Shown: piece by piece, positions 17,155-24,574 of the stretch
Layout: each line of letters begins with the position of its first letter
How positions within the stretch are numbered: position 1 is the first letter of the stretch
NCBI RefSeq assembly: GCF_014873755.1
Contig: NZ_JADBEG010000001.1
Location: 808,501 to 872,500, forward strand
Length of the DNA stretch: 64,000 nucleotides
Direction of reading: 5' to 3'
Source of the DNA: Amycolatopsis lexingtonensis
GTDB taxonomy: Bacteria; Actinomycetota; Actinomycetes; Mycobacteriales; Pseudonocardiaceae
Position numbers and translations under genes: made by a program
The notes under the pieces: model-generated
What the model saw: the letters and a program-made list of their open reading frames with translations, nothing else
Database searches by the model: none
What the model was told of the DNA's origin: nothing

Positions 17155-17643
17155 TTACCAGAGTTGGCCGCGTTCGGACGCCGGCGGACGTTCGAGGTCC
17201 AGGAGGAACTCCTTTCGCTTCAAGCCGCCCGCGTACCCCGTCAGCTTGCCGTTCTTGCCGACCACCCGGTGGCACGCGACGAGGATGCTCAGCGGGTTGC
17301 GGCCCACCGCCGCGCCGACCTCGTGGGGCAGGCCGCCGACGGCCTGGGCCAGGTCGCCGTACGTCGCCGTGTGGCCGTACGGGATCCGGGCGATCTCGGC
17401 CCAGACCGCGCGGTCGAAGGCGGGGCCCTCCGCCCGGGTGGGGACGTCGAAGGTCGTGCGCTGGCCGGCGAAGTACTCCTTCAGCTGGCGGGCGGCTTCG
17501 GGGAACGCCGTGTCGTCGCGTGGGCCGAACGTCGTGCGGTCCGGGCGGGTCCAGTGGTTCGGGAAGTACAGGCCCGTCACGACCTCGCCGGTGCCGACGA
17601 GGGTCAGGGGGCCGATCGGGGAATCGACTTCGAGGTGCTTCAT
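17155..17643 (-). CDS. ogt: Methylated-DNA-protein cysteine methyltransferase (Ogt-like)
   Basis: 162 residues. Acceptor Cys124 lies in ACHRVVG; the family normally has PCHRV, so Pro is replaced by Ala. The DNA-binding helix and Asn/Arg hinge are present (AVGRNPLSILVACHR; IPYGHTATYGDLAQAVGG). It removes alkyl groups from O6-alkylguanine once per molecule. It is last in a minus-strand run of six genes and its ATG overlaps the previous stop (TGATG). Confidence 0.93.
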   Translation of the reverse strand: MKHLEVDSPIGPLTLVGTGEVVTGLYFPNHWTRPDRTTFGPRDDTAFPEAARQLKEYFAGQRTTFDVPTRAEGPAFDRAVWAEIARIPYGHTATYGDLAQAVGGLPHEVGAAVGRNPLSILVACHRVVGKNGKLTGYAGGLKRKEFLLDLERPPASERGQLW

Positions 17644-18020
17644 CAGGTCTCCCAGGTTGTGCCGTCCGGCCGGGTGCCGCGCAGGCCGGGCAGTGCGAAG
17701 TCCGCCAGTGCGGCGGTGGTAACTGTCCGGTGTGGACTCCAGGACGTCGAGAGCCGCAGCCGCCGCGCCATGCCGGCCCAGCCCGCCGGGGTCGCGCTGA
17801 CGACCCAGATGTCCGGGTCCGGGGCGGCGAAGCGACGGGCTTGGCGCAGCCACGACGCCGCCGTTTCCGGCCAGGTCACCGTCGCCAGCACCAGGCCGCC
17901 CCACGCCGCGGCGATCCGCTCGCCGTCGGCGCGGGAGACGGGGTCGGCCGCGGTGCCGAGCACGATGTGGCGGGCGGGGCCGATCAAGCGCACGAGCGCC
18001 GCCAGTTCGCGGGGTGTCAT
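17643..18020 (-). CDS. Hypothetical protein within the alkylation-repair run
   Basis: 125 residues, ATG 18020. An alpha/beta-like pattern is visible (IGPARHIVLGTAADPVSRAD, GGLVLATVTWP, DIWVVSATPAGWAG) but I recognise no family. It overlaps the upstream oxygenase stop (ATGA) and the downstream Ogt start (TGATG), so it is co-translated with both. Its position between an oxidative nucleic-acid demethylase-like gene and an alkyltransferase suggests an accessory role in DNA damage repair. Confidence 0.75.
   Translation of the reverse strand: MTPRELAALVRLIGPARHIVLGTAADPVSRADGERIAAAWGGLVLATVTWPETAASWLRQARRFAAPDPDIWVVSATPAGWAGMARRLRLSTSWSPHRTVTTAALADFALPGLRGTRPDGTTWET
17725..17737. repeat. GTCCG-GTG-TGGAC, one-mismatch copy of the palindrome
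   Basis: One mismatch to GTCCA-N3-TGGAC; inside the small hypothetical gene. Confidence 0.4.
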
Positions 18021-18730
18021 GCCGCGTCGTGGAAGACCAGGCCGAGGGTGTGACGGCGGCCCGAGCGGACCGCCAAGACGCCGTGGCGGACCGTGGCCGC
18101 CGACCAGCCGCGGGCCGAGCGGACCGGACGGTCGCGGGTGGTGAACACCAGGCCGTGGCCCTGCGGGATGAGTGTCGCCGTGCCGCGGGACTGGGCTCGC
18201 GGGCGCTGCTCCACCAGGAGGAACTCCCCGCCGGTGTGGTCGGTGCCCGGCTCGTTCAGGTTGATCACCACCTGCAGCGGGAACACCTTGTCGCCGTACA
18301 GGTCCCGGTGCAGCGCGTTCCAGCCGCCCGTCTCGTAGCGCAGCAGGATCGGCGTCGGACGCCGCTGCCCAGCCGCGTGGCAGACCGCCAGCCACTCGTC
18401 CAATGTGGACGGCCACTCGGCTTCCCGGCCCAGCCGTGCGGACCAGTCCCGGGCGATCGGGAGCAGCCGCGGATAGAGCGCCTGCCGCAGCCGCTGGACC
18501 GGCTCCGGGAACGGCGCGGCGAAGTAGTGGTAGTCGCCGTTGTCCCCGAAGCGGTGACGGCGCAGGTTCACCGTCGCCCGGAAATGTGCCGGTTCGTCCC
18601 AGAGCGACACCAGTTCCGCGCACTCCGCCGGCGTGAGCAGCTGAGGCAGCAGCGCGCAGCCGTAGTCGTCGACCTCCGCCGCCACCGCGGCCCAGTCGGC
18701 TGAGGCGACGCGTTTCTCGAAAGTGCTCAT
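18017..18730 (-). CDS. 2OG-Fe(II) oxygenase of the nucleic-acid damage type (PF09859-like)
   Basis: 237 residues. The double-stranded beta-helix iron triad is visible as His141 and Asp143 (HRDLYG) and His216 (RHGV), with RRHTLGLVFHDA near the C terminus as the 2-oxoglutarate-binding Arg region. Length and the LPQLLTPAECAELVSLW start match the Oxygenase-NA family, predicted to remove methyl lesions oxidatively from DNA. Placement between two alkylguanine methyltransferase genes supports this. Substrate is inferred. Confidence 0.85.
   Translation of the reverse strand: MSTFEKRVASADWAAVAAEVDDYGCALLPQLLTPAECAELVSLWDEPAHFRATVNLRRHRFGDNGDYHYFAAPFPEPVQRLRQALYPRLLPIARDWSARLGREAEWPSTLDEWLAVCHAAGQRRPTPILLRYETGGWNALHRDLYGDKVFPLQVVINLNEPGTDHTGGEFLLVEQRPRAQSRGTATLIPQGHGLVFTTRDRPVRSARGWSAATVRHGVLAVRSGRRHTLGLVFHDAA
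18398..18410. repeat. GTCCA-N3-TGGAC interrupted palindrome, perfect copy 2
   Basis: Spacer ATG; inside the 2OG oxygenase gene, read as TCC ACA TTG GAC (S-T-L-D) with two rare codons. Confidence 0.6.
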
Positions 18731-18773
18731 ACCTGGTAGACGCTGCGGCGGGGTGAAACGTGAGATCGGAAGT

Positions 18774-19367
18774 TCAAGCCGCTTCCATCGTGAGCAGCAG
18801 CCGCTTCGCTTCCTCGCCGCCGGCGTACTGGCCGTACGAGCCGTCCGAGCGGACCACCCGGTGGCACGGCACCACCACCGGCAGCGGGTTCAGCGCGCAC
18901 GCCGTGCCGACCGCGCGGACCGCCTTCGGGCTGCCCGCGGCCGCGGCGACCTCGGCGTAGCTTTCCGTGTGGCCGTACGAGATCTCCGGCAGGTGCTCCA
19001 GCACGGACAGGCGGAACCCGCGAGCCAGCCGGAAGTCGAGCGCGACGTCGAAGGTGTGCCGCCCGCCGGTGAAGTATTCGTCGAGCTGGCGGACGACCGG
19101 GTCGAGGCGGGCCGGGGCGCGGAGGATGCGGGGACTGATGATCGAGGCCAGCTCGGCCAGCACCGCGTCGTGGTCCTGGCGGTCGAACGCCACCTTGACC
19201 AGGCCCTGCTTCGTCGCGGCCAGCAGCAGCGAGCCGACCGGGGTGTCGAGGGTGCGGTAGGCGACGTCCAGCAGGCCTTCGCGGTCGGCGGCGGCGGCGA
19301 GCTTCTCGTGCATCGGGTTCGGGTCGAGCTCGTAGAGCTCCGGAGCAGTGAAGAAGATGTCCGTCAT
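18774..19367 (-). CDS. Methylated-DNA-protein cysteine methyltransferase, second copy
   Basis: 197 residues, longer than the other copy by an N-terminal segment of about 35. Acceptor Cys168 is in canonical VPCHRVV, with ISYGHTESYAEVAAAAG and AVGTACALNPLP before it. It overlaps the sigma-factor gene by ATGA, so the two are co-translated. Sequence is only distantly related to the copy at 17155, so this is not a recent duplication. The pairing may give different lesion or substrate preference. Confidence 0.93.
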   Translation of the reverse strand: MTDIFFTAPELYELDPNPMHEKLAAAADREGLLDVAYRTLDTPVGSLLLAATKQGLVKVAFDRQDHDAVLAELASIISPRILRAPARLDPVVRQLDEYFTGGRHTFDVALDFRLARGFRLSVLEHLPEISYGHTESYAEVAAAAGSPKAVRAVGTACALNPLPVVVPCHRVVRSDGSYGQYAGGEEAKRLLLTMEAA

Positions 19368-19834
19368 GAGTGCGCTCCTTCCAAGGGGTACGTGGCGCGC
19401 AGCGCCTTGACGCCGTCGGCGGCGGCCCGGCGCGCGGCGTCCGTCGTACCGCCGGTGATCTCCGCGATCTCGCGGTACGGCAGCCCGGCCAGGTAGTGGT
19501 AGGCGACGGCGAGGCGTTGCTTGTCCGGCAATCTCGCCAGCGCGTCCCACAGGTCGCCGCCGAACGTCTCCGCGCGGCCCGGCCGGTCCGGGATGTCGCC
19601 GACCGGGAGCGGGCGGCGGGCTTGCGCGCGGGTGACGTCGACGGCCTTGCGGTGCGCGATCGTGACGAGCCACGCCTGGACGTTCGCGTCCGTCGGCAGC
19701 TCCGGGTACGCCTTGAGCGCCGACAGGAAGGTCTCCGACCAGGCGTCTTCGGCGTCGGCGGGGCCGAGCACGGCCCGGCAGACGCGGAGCACCATCGGCC
19801 CGTGCTCGGCCACGATCTGCTCGAACGGTTTCAC
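19364..19834 (-). CDS. ECF-type RNA polymerase sigma factor
   Basis: 156 residues from the GTG at 19834, which has AAGG seven bases upstream; longer frames start in the next gene. Region 2 is seen as EHGPMVLRVCRAVLGPADAE then DAWSETFLSALKAYPEL and VQAWLVTIAHRKAVDVTR; region 4 as ALARLPDKQRLAVAYHYLAG and LPYREIAEITGGTTDAARRA. No anti-sigma gene is adjacent; instead it is translationally coupled to an alkyltransferase. It may direct transcription of this repair run, possibly controlled by methylation. Inference. Confidence 0.88.
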   Translation of the reverse strand: MKPFEQIVAEHGPMVLRVCRAVLGPADAEDAWSETFLSALKAYPELPTDANVQAWLVTIAHRKAVDVTRAQARRPLPVGDIPDRPGRAETFGGDLWDALARLPDKQRLAVAYHYLAGLPYREIAEITGGTTDAARRAAADGVKALRATYPLEGAHS

Positions 19835-19875
19835 GATCACACCTTGAAGACGTCCGGGGGCGCCGGAACGTGAGG

Positions 19876-20640
19876 TCACACCTTCGGGGTACCGCTGACG
19901 ACGGTCGCGCCCAGCTCGTCGGCGGAGTGCACGGCCGGCGTCAGCCCGGCCGCCGTGAAGACGTCAGCCAGCACGGCTGCCTGCCGTTCGCTCGATTCCA
20001 CCACCACCGTGCCGCCCGGCGCCAGCCACGCCGGGGCGCCGACAGCGACCCGGCGGGCGAGGTCGAGGCCGTCCGAGCCCCCGTCGAGAGCGACGCGCGG
20101 TTCGTGCAGGCGCGCTTCGGGCGGCATGGTCGCGACGGCGTCCGAAGGCACGTAGGGCACGTTCGCCAGCAGGACGTCGACCCGGCCGCGCAGCGACGGC
20201 GGCAGGGCGTCGTAGAGATCACCCTGGTGGACGTGCGCGCCGGGCAGGTTCTCCCGGGCACAGGCGACGGCGGCGGGCTCGACGTCCGCCGCGTGCAGCT
20301 CACGCGGCCGCCGCGCCGCCGTGAACGCGGCGCCGAGCGCCCCGGAGCCGCAGCACAGGTCGAGCACCACCGGGTCCGGCGGCGCGAGCGAGACGGCGAC
20401 GTCGACCAGGAACTCCGTGCGGTGCCGCGGCACGAACACCCCGGGCCGCACGCGGACGCGCAGGCCGTGGAACTCCGCCCAGCCGAGCAGGTGTTCCAGC
20501 GGCAGCCCGGCGACCCGGCGCGCCACGAGCGACTCGAGCTCGGCGGCCGTCGTGGCGGCGTCGACGAGCAGCGCGGCCTCGTCCTCGGCGAACACACAGC
20601 CGGCGGCGCGCAAGCGGGAGATGACGGAAGAAGTGTCCAC
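19876..20640 (-). CDS. PrmC/HemK-related protein N5-glutamine methyltransferase
   Basis: 254 residues. SAM-binding VLDLCCGSGALGAAF is in the middle, and LLANVPYVPSDA stands where PrmC has NPPY, with Val in place of the first Pro, the pattern of the TIGR03704 subfamily. PrmC enzymes methylate the GGQ glutamine of release factors; this paralogue's target is unknown. It is the first gene of the minus-strand run that continues with the sigma factor 41 bp downstream. Confidence 0.88.
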   Translation of the reverse strand: MDTSSVISRLRAAGCVFAEDEAALLVDAATTAAELESLVARRVAGLPLEHLLGWAEFHGLRVRVRPGVFVPRHRTEFLVDVAVSLAPPDPVVLDLCCGSGALGAAFTAARRPRELHAADVEPAAVACARENLPGAHVHQGDLYDALPPSLRGRVDVLLANVPYVPSDAVATMPPEARLHEPRVALDGGSDGLDLARRVAVGAPAWLAPGGTVVVESSERQAAVLADVFTAAGLTPAVHSADELGATVVSGTPKV

Positions 20641-20652
20641 CGGGGACGGACC

Positions 20653-21144
20653 CTACCGGACCTCCACCGCGTCCCCGGCGTTCAGGCCGTCGAAGAAGGC
20701 CGCCGCGTCGGTGGGGGTGAGGTGGACGCAGCCGTGCGAAGGCGCGTCGAGCGGTCCTGCGTGGAAGGCGATCCCGCCGGCCGCGAAGAACACCGAGTAG
20801 GGCATGTCGGTGCCGTAGTCGCCGCTGCGGTGCTCGCGGTCCTTCCACACGACGTGGAACGACCCGGACGGGGTCGCCTGATCGGGCGGGCCGAACCCGG
20901 CCGGGACCGGGCCGCGCACCACGTGGCCGTCCCGCAGCAGCCAGGCCAGCCGCTGTGCGAGGCTCACGCACGCCCCGGTCGTGACGGCGCAAGGCGGCGA
21001 AGGCGGCGGCGTCGGAGTGGGGGTGGGCGTCCGCACCAGCGGCGCCGGCTCCGCGATCGGGCTCGGCGTCGTCTCGCGGGGCGCCGAACACGCCGCCGTG
21101 ACCAGCGTCAACCCCAGCAGGGTCAGCACCCCGGTGCCGCGCAT
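20653..21144 (-). CDS. L,D-transpeptidase (YkuD) lipoprotein
   Basis: 163 residues. Signal peptide with lipobox TAAC, a Pro/Thr linker (about 25-50), then a compact YkuD domain ending in SHGCVHL with catalytic Cys139 and the upstream His of IAFHAG. It would form 3-3 cross-links or attach proteins to peptidoglycan outside the membrane. It is shorter than most L,D-transpeptidases and has no Ig-like domain. It is divergent from the ESX-associated hydrolase genes. Confidence 0.9.
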   Translation of the reverse strand: MRGTGVLTLLGLTLVTAACSAPRETTPSPIAEPAPLVRTPTPTPTPPPSPPCAVTTGACVSLAQRLAWLLRDGHVVRGPVPAGFGPPDQATPSGSFHVVWKDREHRSGDYGTDMPYSVFFAAGGIAFHAGPLDAPSHGCVHLTPTDAAAFFDGLNAGDAVEVR

Positions 21145-21282
21145 CCGCCATCCCCTCGTCGAAGGTCCTCCCGGGAGCAGTACGGGTGAACGGCCCCGAA
21201 GGTTGCGCCGGGCGTGCACGCGGGTTGTCCCAGCGTGCAGCGCGGCTACCGCGGCGGGTACCCGGGCGGTCAAGGTCGAACC

Positions 21283-22005
21283 ATGACCAAGCTGAGCGCC
21301 GAGCAGATCGCCCGGCACGCCTACGCGGCCGGGTTCCGGGGCCAGGGCCTCACCACCGCGGTGGCGGTCGCGCTGGCCGAGTCCGGCGGGCGGACCACCG
21401 CGCACAACGCCACGCCGCCGGACAACTCCTACGGCCTGTGGCAGATCAACATGCTGGGCGCGCTGGGCCCGGAGCGGCGCCACCAGTACCACCTGAAGTC
21501 GAACGACCAGCTGTTCGACCCGGCCACCAACGCCCGTGTCGCGAACAGCATCTCGAGCGACGGTCGCGACTTCACGCCCTGGTCGACGTACACGAACGGC
21601 GCCTACAAGGACCACCTCGCGGCCGCGCGCAAGGCCGCGCAGGACGTCACCGCGCACCACGGCAAGCCGCACGCGCAGAGCGGCGGCGGGGCGCTGAAAG
21701 TGGACGACGAGGTGCTGCACGGCTACGTCCGGCGGACCCGGCACGTCGCCGACGCGCTGGACGGCGCGACCGGGCAGCTGCGCGACGTCCGGGACATCGC
21801 GGAGGACAGCTTCGGCCGGATCGGCAAGGAGTCCGGGTTCGCCGGCGCGCTGGCCGGCTTCGGGCTGGCGTTGCAGCGGCAGGTCAAGGGCGTCGGCACG
21901 CACGCCGACGGGCTGGCCACGGCCGCGCAGCACGCCGCCAAGACCTACCGCGACCACGAGACGGCCACCGCGGCCGCGCTGAACGACCACGCCCGACGGA
22001 GCTGA
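21283..22005 (+). CDS. ESX-associated lysozyme/transglycosylase-like protein
   Basis: 240 residues from MTKLSAEQIA. Residues 1-120 are a lysozyme-like domain with the likely catalytic Glu33 (ALAESGGRTTAHN) and SYGLWQIN. Residues 140-240 are a helical EspC-like segment (VDDEVLHGYVRRTRHVADAL and onwards) as in type VII secretion substrates. There is no Sec signal peptide. It probably cuts peptidoglycan glycan strands outside the cell after ESX export. The next gene starts one base later. Confidence 0.83.
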   Translation: MTKLSAEQIARHAYAAGFRGQGLTTAVAVALAESGGRTTAHNATPPDNSYGLWQINMLGALGPERRHQYHLKSNDQLFDPATNARVANSISSDGRDFTPWSTYTNGAYKDHLAAARKAAQDVTAHHGKPHAQSGGGALKVDDEVLHGYVRRTRHVADALDGATGQLRDVRDIAEDSFGRIGKESGFAGALAGFGLALQRQVKGVGTHADGLATAAQHAAKTYRDHETATAAALNDHARRS

Positions 22006-22006
22006 C

Positions 22007-23005
22007 ATGGACACCGCCGCACTCGCGCGGTCCTTCGCGAAGGACCTGATCGCGCACCGGAACAAGCTCGCCGGCAAGGCCGAGGACGCCGTCCGCGCCG
22101 AATACGCCCTGCACCAGGTGGCCACCGCGCTGGACGACCAGCACGACGCGTACCACAAGGAGAGCACCGCGGTCCTCGGCCACTGGCACGGCCACGGCGC
22201 CGACGGGTTCCGCCACACCAGCGCGAAACTGACGAAGGAACTGAAGATCACGGGCGCGGCCGGCGCCGCGGCGGAGAAGATCGTCGCGCACGTGGCGTCC
22301 ACAGTGGACAGTGGGCACACTGCCGTGCAGCGGCTGGTCGACGAATACACCGTCAAGGCGAAGCAGGTCCTGGACGCGGGCGTCGCCACCGGGACGCAGG
22401 CCGCGCTGATGCGGGCCGTCGGGCACGTCGCGGACCTGGCGCCGCACTACACGCGGCAGTCCGCGTCGACGCTGCGGCACGTCCACGCCGAACTCGAGGC
22501 CGCGGCGAAGAAGCTGAACGAGCTGCGGAAGGACCTCACCCACGACGGCGTGGGGGACAAGACGACGCACGCGAGCCATATTTCCGGGCGGGGCAAGGAA
22601 ATCGTGCACGCCGCGCGTAAGGAGCTCGGCACGCGCGAGAACCCGCCGGGCAGTAACCGCAACCCGTACGGGCCGACCGCCGCGTGGTGCTCGTCGTTCG
22701 CCACCGCGATGTGGCGCAAGGCCGGCGTGAAGATCCCGGTGCTGCCGTTCAGCGGCGACGTCTACCACTGGGGACAGGCCAACGGGCACGCGTACGGCAA
22801 GCACTCGCTGCACGAGGCGCGGCCGGGCGACGTGCTGATCTTCGGCACCGGGCCGCAGAACACGTCGACGAGCACGCACATCGGCATCGTCGAGAAGGTC
22901 GAGGGGAACAAGGTCACGATGATCGAGGGCAACTCCGGGGACGCCGTCCGCCGGAACACGCACACGCTCTCGGCGTCGACGTTCTACGGAGGGGTTCACC
23001 CGTGA
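22007..23005 (+). CDS. WXG-like protein with C-terminal CHAP amidase domain
   Basis: 332 residues. The N-terminal 190 residues are helical with a WHG turn (LGHWHGHGADGFR, Trp60) like WXG100/LXG export domains. The C-terminal 130 form a CHAP/NlpC-type hydrolase: Cys228 (AAWCSSFATAMW), His291 (THIGIVEK) and Asn309 (IEGNSG). It would cleave peptide cross-links. No signal peptide is present, so export by ESX is expected. Together with the preceding lysozyme-like protein it makes a glycan-plus-peptide cutting pair. Confidence 0.88.
   Translation: MDTAALARSFAKDLIAHRNKLAGKAEDAVRAEYALHQVATALDDQHDAYHKESTAVLGHWHGHGADGFRHTSAKLTKELKITGAAGAAAEKIVAHVASTVDSGHTAVQRLVDEYTVKAKQVLDAGVATGTQAALMRAVGHVADLAPHYTRQSASTLRHVHAELEAAAKKLNELRKDLTHDGVGDKTTHASHISGRGKEIVHAARKELGTRENPPGSNRNPYGPTAAWCSSFATAMWRKAGVKIPVLPFSGDVYHWGQANGHAYGKHSLHEARPGDVLIFGTGPQNTSTSTHIGIVEKVEGNKVTMIEGNSGDAVRRNTHTLSASTFYGGVHP
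22297..22309. repeat. GTCCA-N3-TGGAC interrupted palindrome, perfect copy 3
   Basis: Spacer CAG; inside the CHAP gene, read as TCC ACA GTG GAC (S-T-V-D) with rare codon ACA. Confidence 0.6.
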
Positions 23006-23256
23006 TCACCGGAAAAGCCGCCGACCGCACGGTCGCCGTGGAGGTCGCGCCCGGCGGGGCGCTGCAGGAGCTGACCCTGGAAGCCGCGGCGCTGCGGCTG
23101 GAACCGGACGAGCTGGCGCGCCGCATCCTGCTGCTGACGGCGGCGTCGTCCGCGCGAGCGACGGCTTCGTTGTGGCACAGCGTGGACGGGCTCGGGTTGC
23201 CCGCCGCGGACGAGGCCGCGGAAGCGACGACGCCGGAGAGCTGGCGGGCGCAATGA
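23002..23256 (+). CDS. Small YbaB/EbfC-like ESX-locus protein
   Basis: 84 residues, GTG start overlapping the CHAP stop (GTGA). VAVEVAPGGALQELTLEAAALRLEPDELARRIL follows the beta-beta-helix pattern of actinobacterial YbaB/EbfC-family proteins, which are common in ESX loci. A nucleoid or chaperone role is possible. Its C terminus is short and acidic. Family assignment is from pattern only. Confidence 0.7.
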   Translation: MITGKAADRTVAVEVAPGGALQELTLEAAALRLEPDELARRILLLTAASSARATASLWHSVDGLGLPAADEAAEATTPESWRAQ

Positions 23257-23672
23257 GCGGGGAACGGACGACGGTGGAGCTGATCGAGGACGCCTTCGCG
23301 GAGCCGGGCCCGGGGTACGGCGCACGGCTGGCGGCGATCCGGGCCGAGGCGGCGGGGGACGGGGTGTCGCTGGCGGTGGACCTGCACGGGGCGCTGGTGG
23401 AGCTGCGGTTCGAGCGGTGGGCGTTGAACCGGGCGCCGGGGGAGCTGGCGGGGTTGATCCGGCGGCTGGCCGGTGAAGCGGGGGTGGAGGCTTTGCTGAA
23501 GGGGCGGGAGTTGCTGGGGGAGCTGCTGCCGGAGGACATGCCGCCTGGGGTGGTCGGGCCGCGGATCGGGGTGCGGCCGGTGGAGGAGCCGGGGTTCGTG
23601 GCGGGACCGGTTATCCGGCCGCGACCGGATCCCGAGGAGGACTTCACGCCGGTCACCTGGGCGACGACCTGA
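23253..23672 (+). CDS. YbaB/EbfC-like protein, ESX locus
   Basis: 139 residues, ATG overlapping the previous stop (ATGA). VSLAVDLHGALVELRFERWA with APGELAGLIRRLAGEAG repeats the pattern of the preceding small gene, so the two may form a heteromer. The C-terminal 40 residues are Pro-rich and probably unstructured. Last gene of the plus-strand ESX accessory run. Confidence 0.7.
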   Translation: MSGERTTVELIEDAFAEPGPGYGARLAAIRAEAAGDGVSLAVDLHGALVELRFERWALNRAPGELAGLIRRLAGEAGVEALLKGRELLGELLPEDMPPGVVGPRIGVRPVEEPGFVAGPVIRPRPDPEEDFTPVTWATT

Positions 23673-23680
23673 CTCCCCGA

Positions 23681-23733
23681 GTCTTGAATGACTCATTCAG
23701 GGCTCCGGAAGACCTGAATGAGTCATTCAAGAC
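23681..23733. repeat. TGAATGA-type 21-bp perfect hairpin, copy 1
   Basis: Arms 23681-23701 and 23713-23733 are exact reverse complements with an 11-base loop. Each arm is itself a palindrome around TGAATGA-C-TCATTCA. It lies in the 80-bp convergent gap between the YbaB-like gene and espG. An identical-arm copy is at 54518. Likely a bidirectional terminator or mobile palindromic element. Confidence 0.85.
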
Positions 23734-23752
23734 GGCCGGTCGCGGCGAGGGG

Positions 23753-24526
23753 TCAGGCGGCCGCGTCGAGCATGCGGGTCAGGCGGTCGGTGAGCCAGCT
23801 GACGTCCGCCGGGGTCACCATCACCCACGGCTCGCCGCCCGCGTCCTCCGGGGTCACCGCGTAGCGGCCCGCCGCCGTGTCGAACCAGGCCAGCACCGGC
23901 GTCCGGCCCGCCGGACCGGTCACGCCCAGCTGACCCGCCGCGTAGCGCTCCGACGTCGCCAGCGTCGCGAGCGGACGGACCGCGCGCCCGGTGATCCCCG
24001 CCGTGCCGAGAGCCCGTTCGAACGCGTCGTACCCGGCACGCGCGTACGCGTCCATCGCTTCCCCGTACACCGCCCGGGGGAGACGTAGCTGGTCGCCCGG
24101 TCCCGGTGGCTGCTCACCCAGCATCCGCACCACCGCGGGCACCACGCCGGCCGGGCGCACCGGCTCGAGCACCAGGTCACGCTCGTCCAGGACCGCGAGT
24201 ACGCCCGCCGCGTCGCGGACCGCCGCCAGCAGCCGCCACGGTGCCTCCCCGAGCACCAGCGCGTCGACGCTCAGCGACGGCGAACCCAGCACCGTGAACA
24301 GGTCCGCCAGCTCCGGGGCGACGTCGTCGCCGTCGGTGAGACCGGCTTCGGCGAGGCCCGCGAAGACGCGGACGCCCAGCTCGTCGCGCTCGGCGTGGGT
24401 GCGGCCGTGCGCGGCCACGTCGAACGGGTGCGGTGGCGGCCCGCCCGGGCCCAGGTCCTCCCAGAGGAGATCGAATTCGAGATGCGACAGGACTACCCCC
24501 GCCGTCGTCGTGGTGCGGCGCGCCAC
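23753..24526 (-). CDS. espG: ESX secretion-associated EspG-family chaperone
   Basis: 257 residues, GTG start. VVLSHLEFDLLWEDLG at the N terminus and the regular alternation of strands and helices (LSVDALVLGEAPWRLLAAVR, GVLAVLDERDLVLEPVRPAG) match EspG family proteins (PF14011). EspG binds PE/PPE heterodimers in the cytosol and delivers them to the ESX channel. The PPE-like gene at 26835 is its probable client. Confidence 0.8.
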   Translation of the reverse strand: MARRTTTTAGVVLSHLEFDLLWEDLGPGGPPPHPFDVAAHGRTHAERDELGVRVFAGLAEAGLTDGDDVAPELADLFTVLGSPSLSVDALVLGEAPWRLLAAVRDAAGVLAVLDERDLVLEPVRPAGVVPAVVRMLGEQPPGPGDQLRLPRAVYGEAMDAYARAGYDAFERALGTAGITGRAVRPLATLATSERYAAGQLGVTGPAGRTPVLAWFDTAAGRYAVTPEDAGGEPWVMVTPADVSWLTDRLTRMLDAAA

Positions 24527-24574
24527 GGTCCCCCTTCCCGTCGTGGGCGGCCGGCGTCGGGCACGATGGTGCCG

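Noticed and set aside
19364..19879. Sigma factor start at 19879 (171 codons)
   Set aside because: This would place the N terminus inside the upstream methyltransferase gene without family similarity; GTG 19834 has a ribosome site at the right distance.
23660..24088. Plus-strand frame beginning NDSFRAPEDLNESF
   Set aside because: It is translation of the palindromic repeat followed by the antisense of espG.
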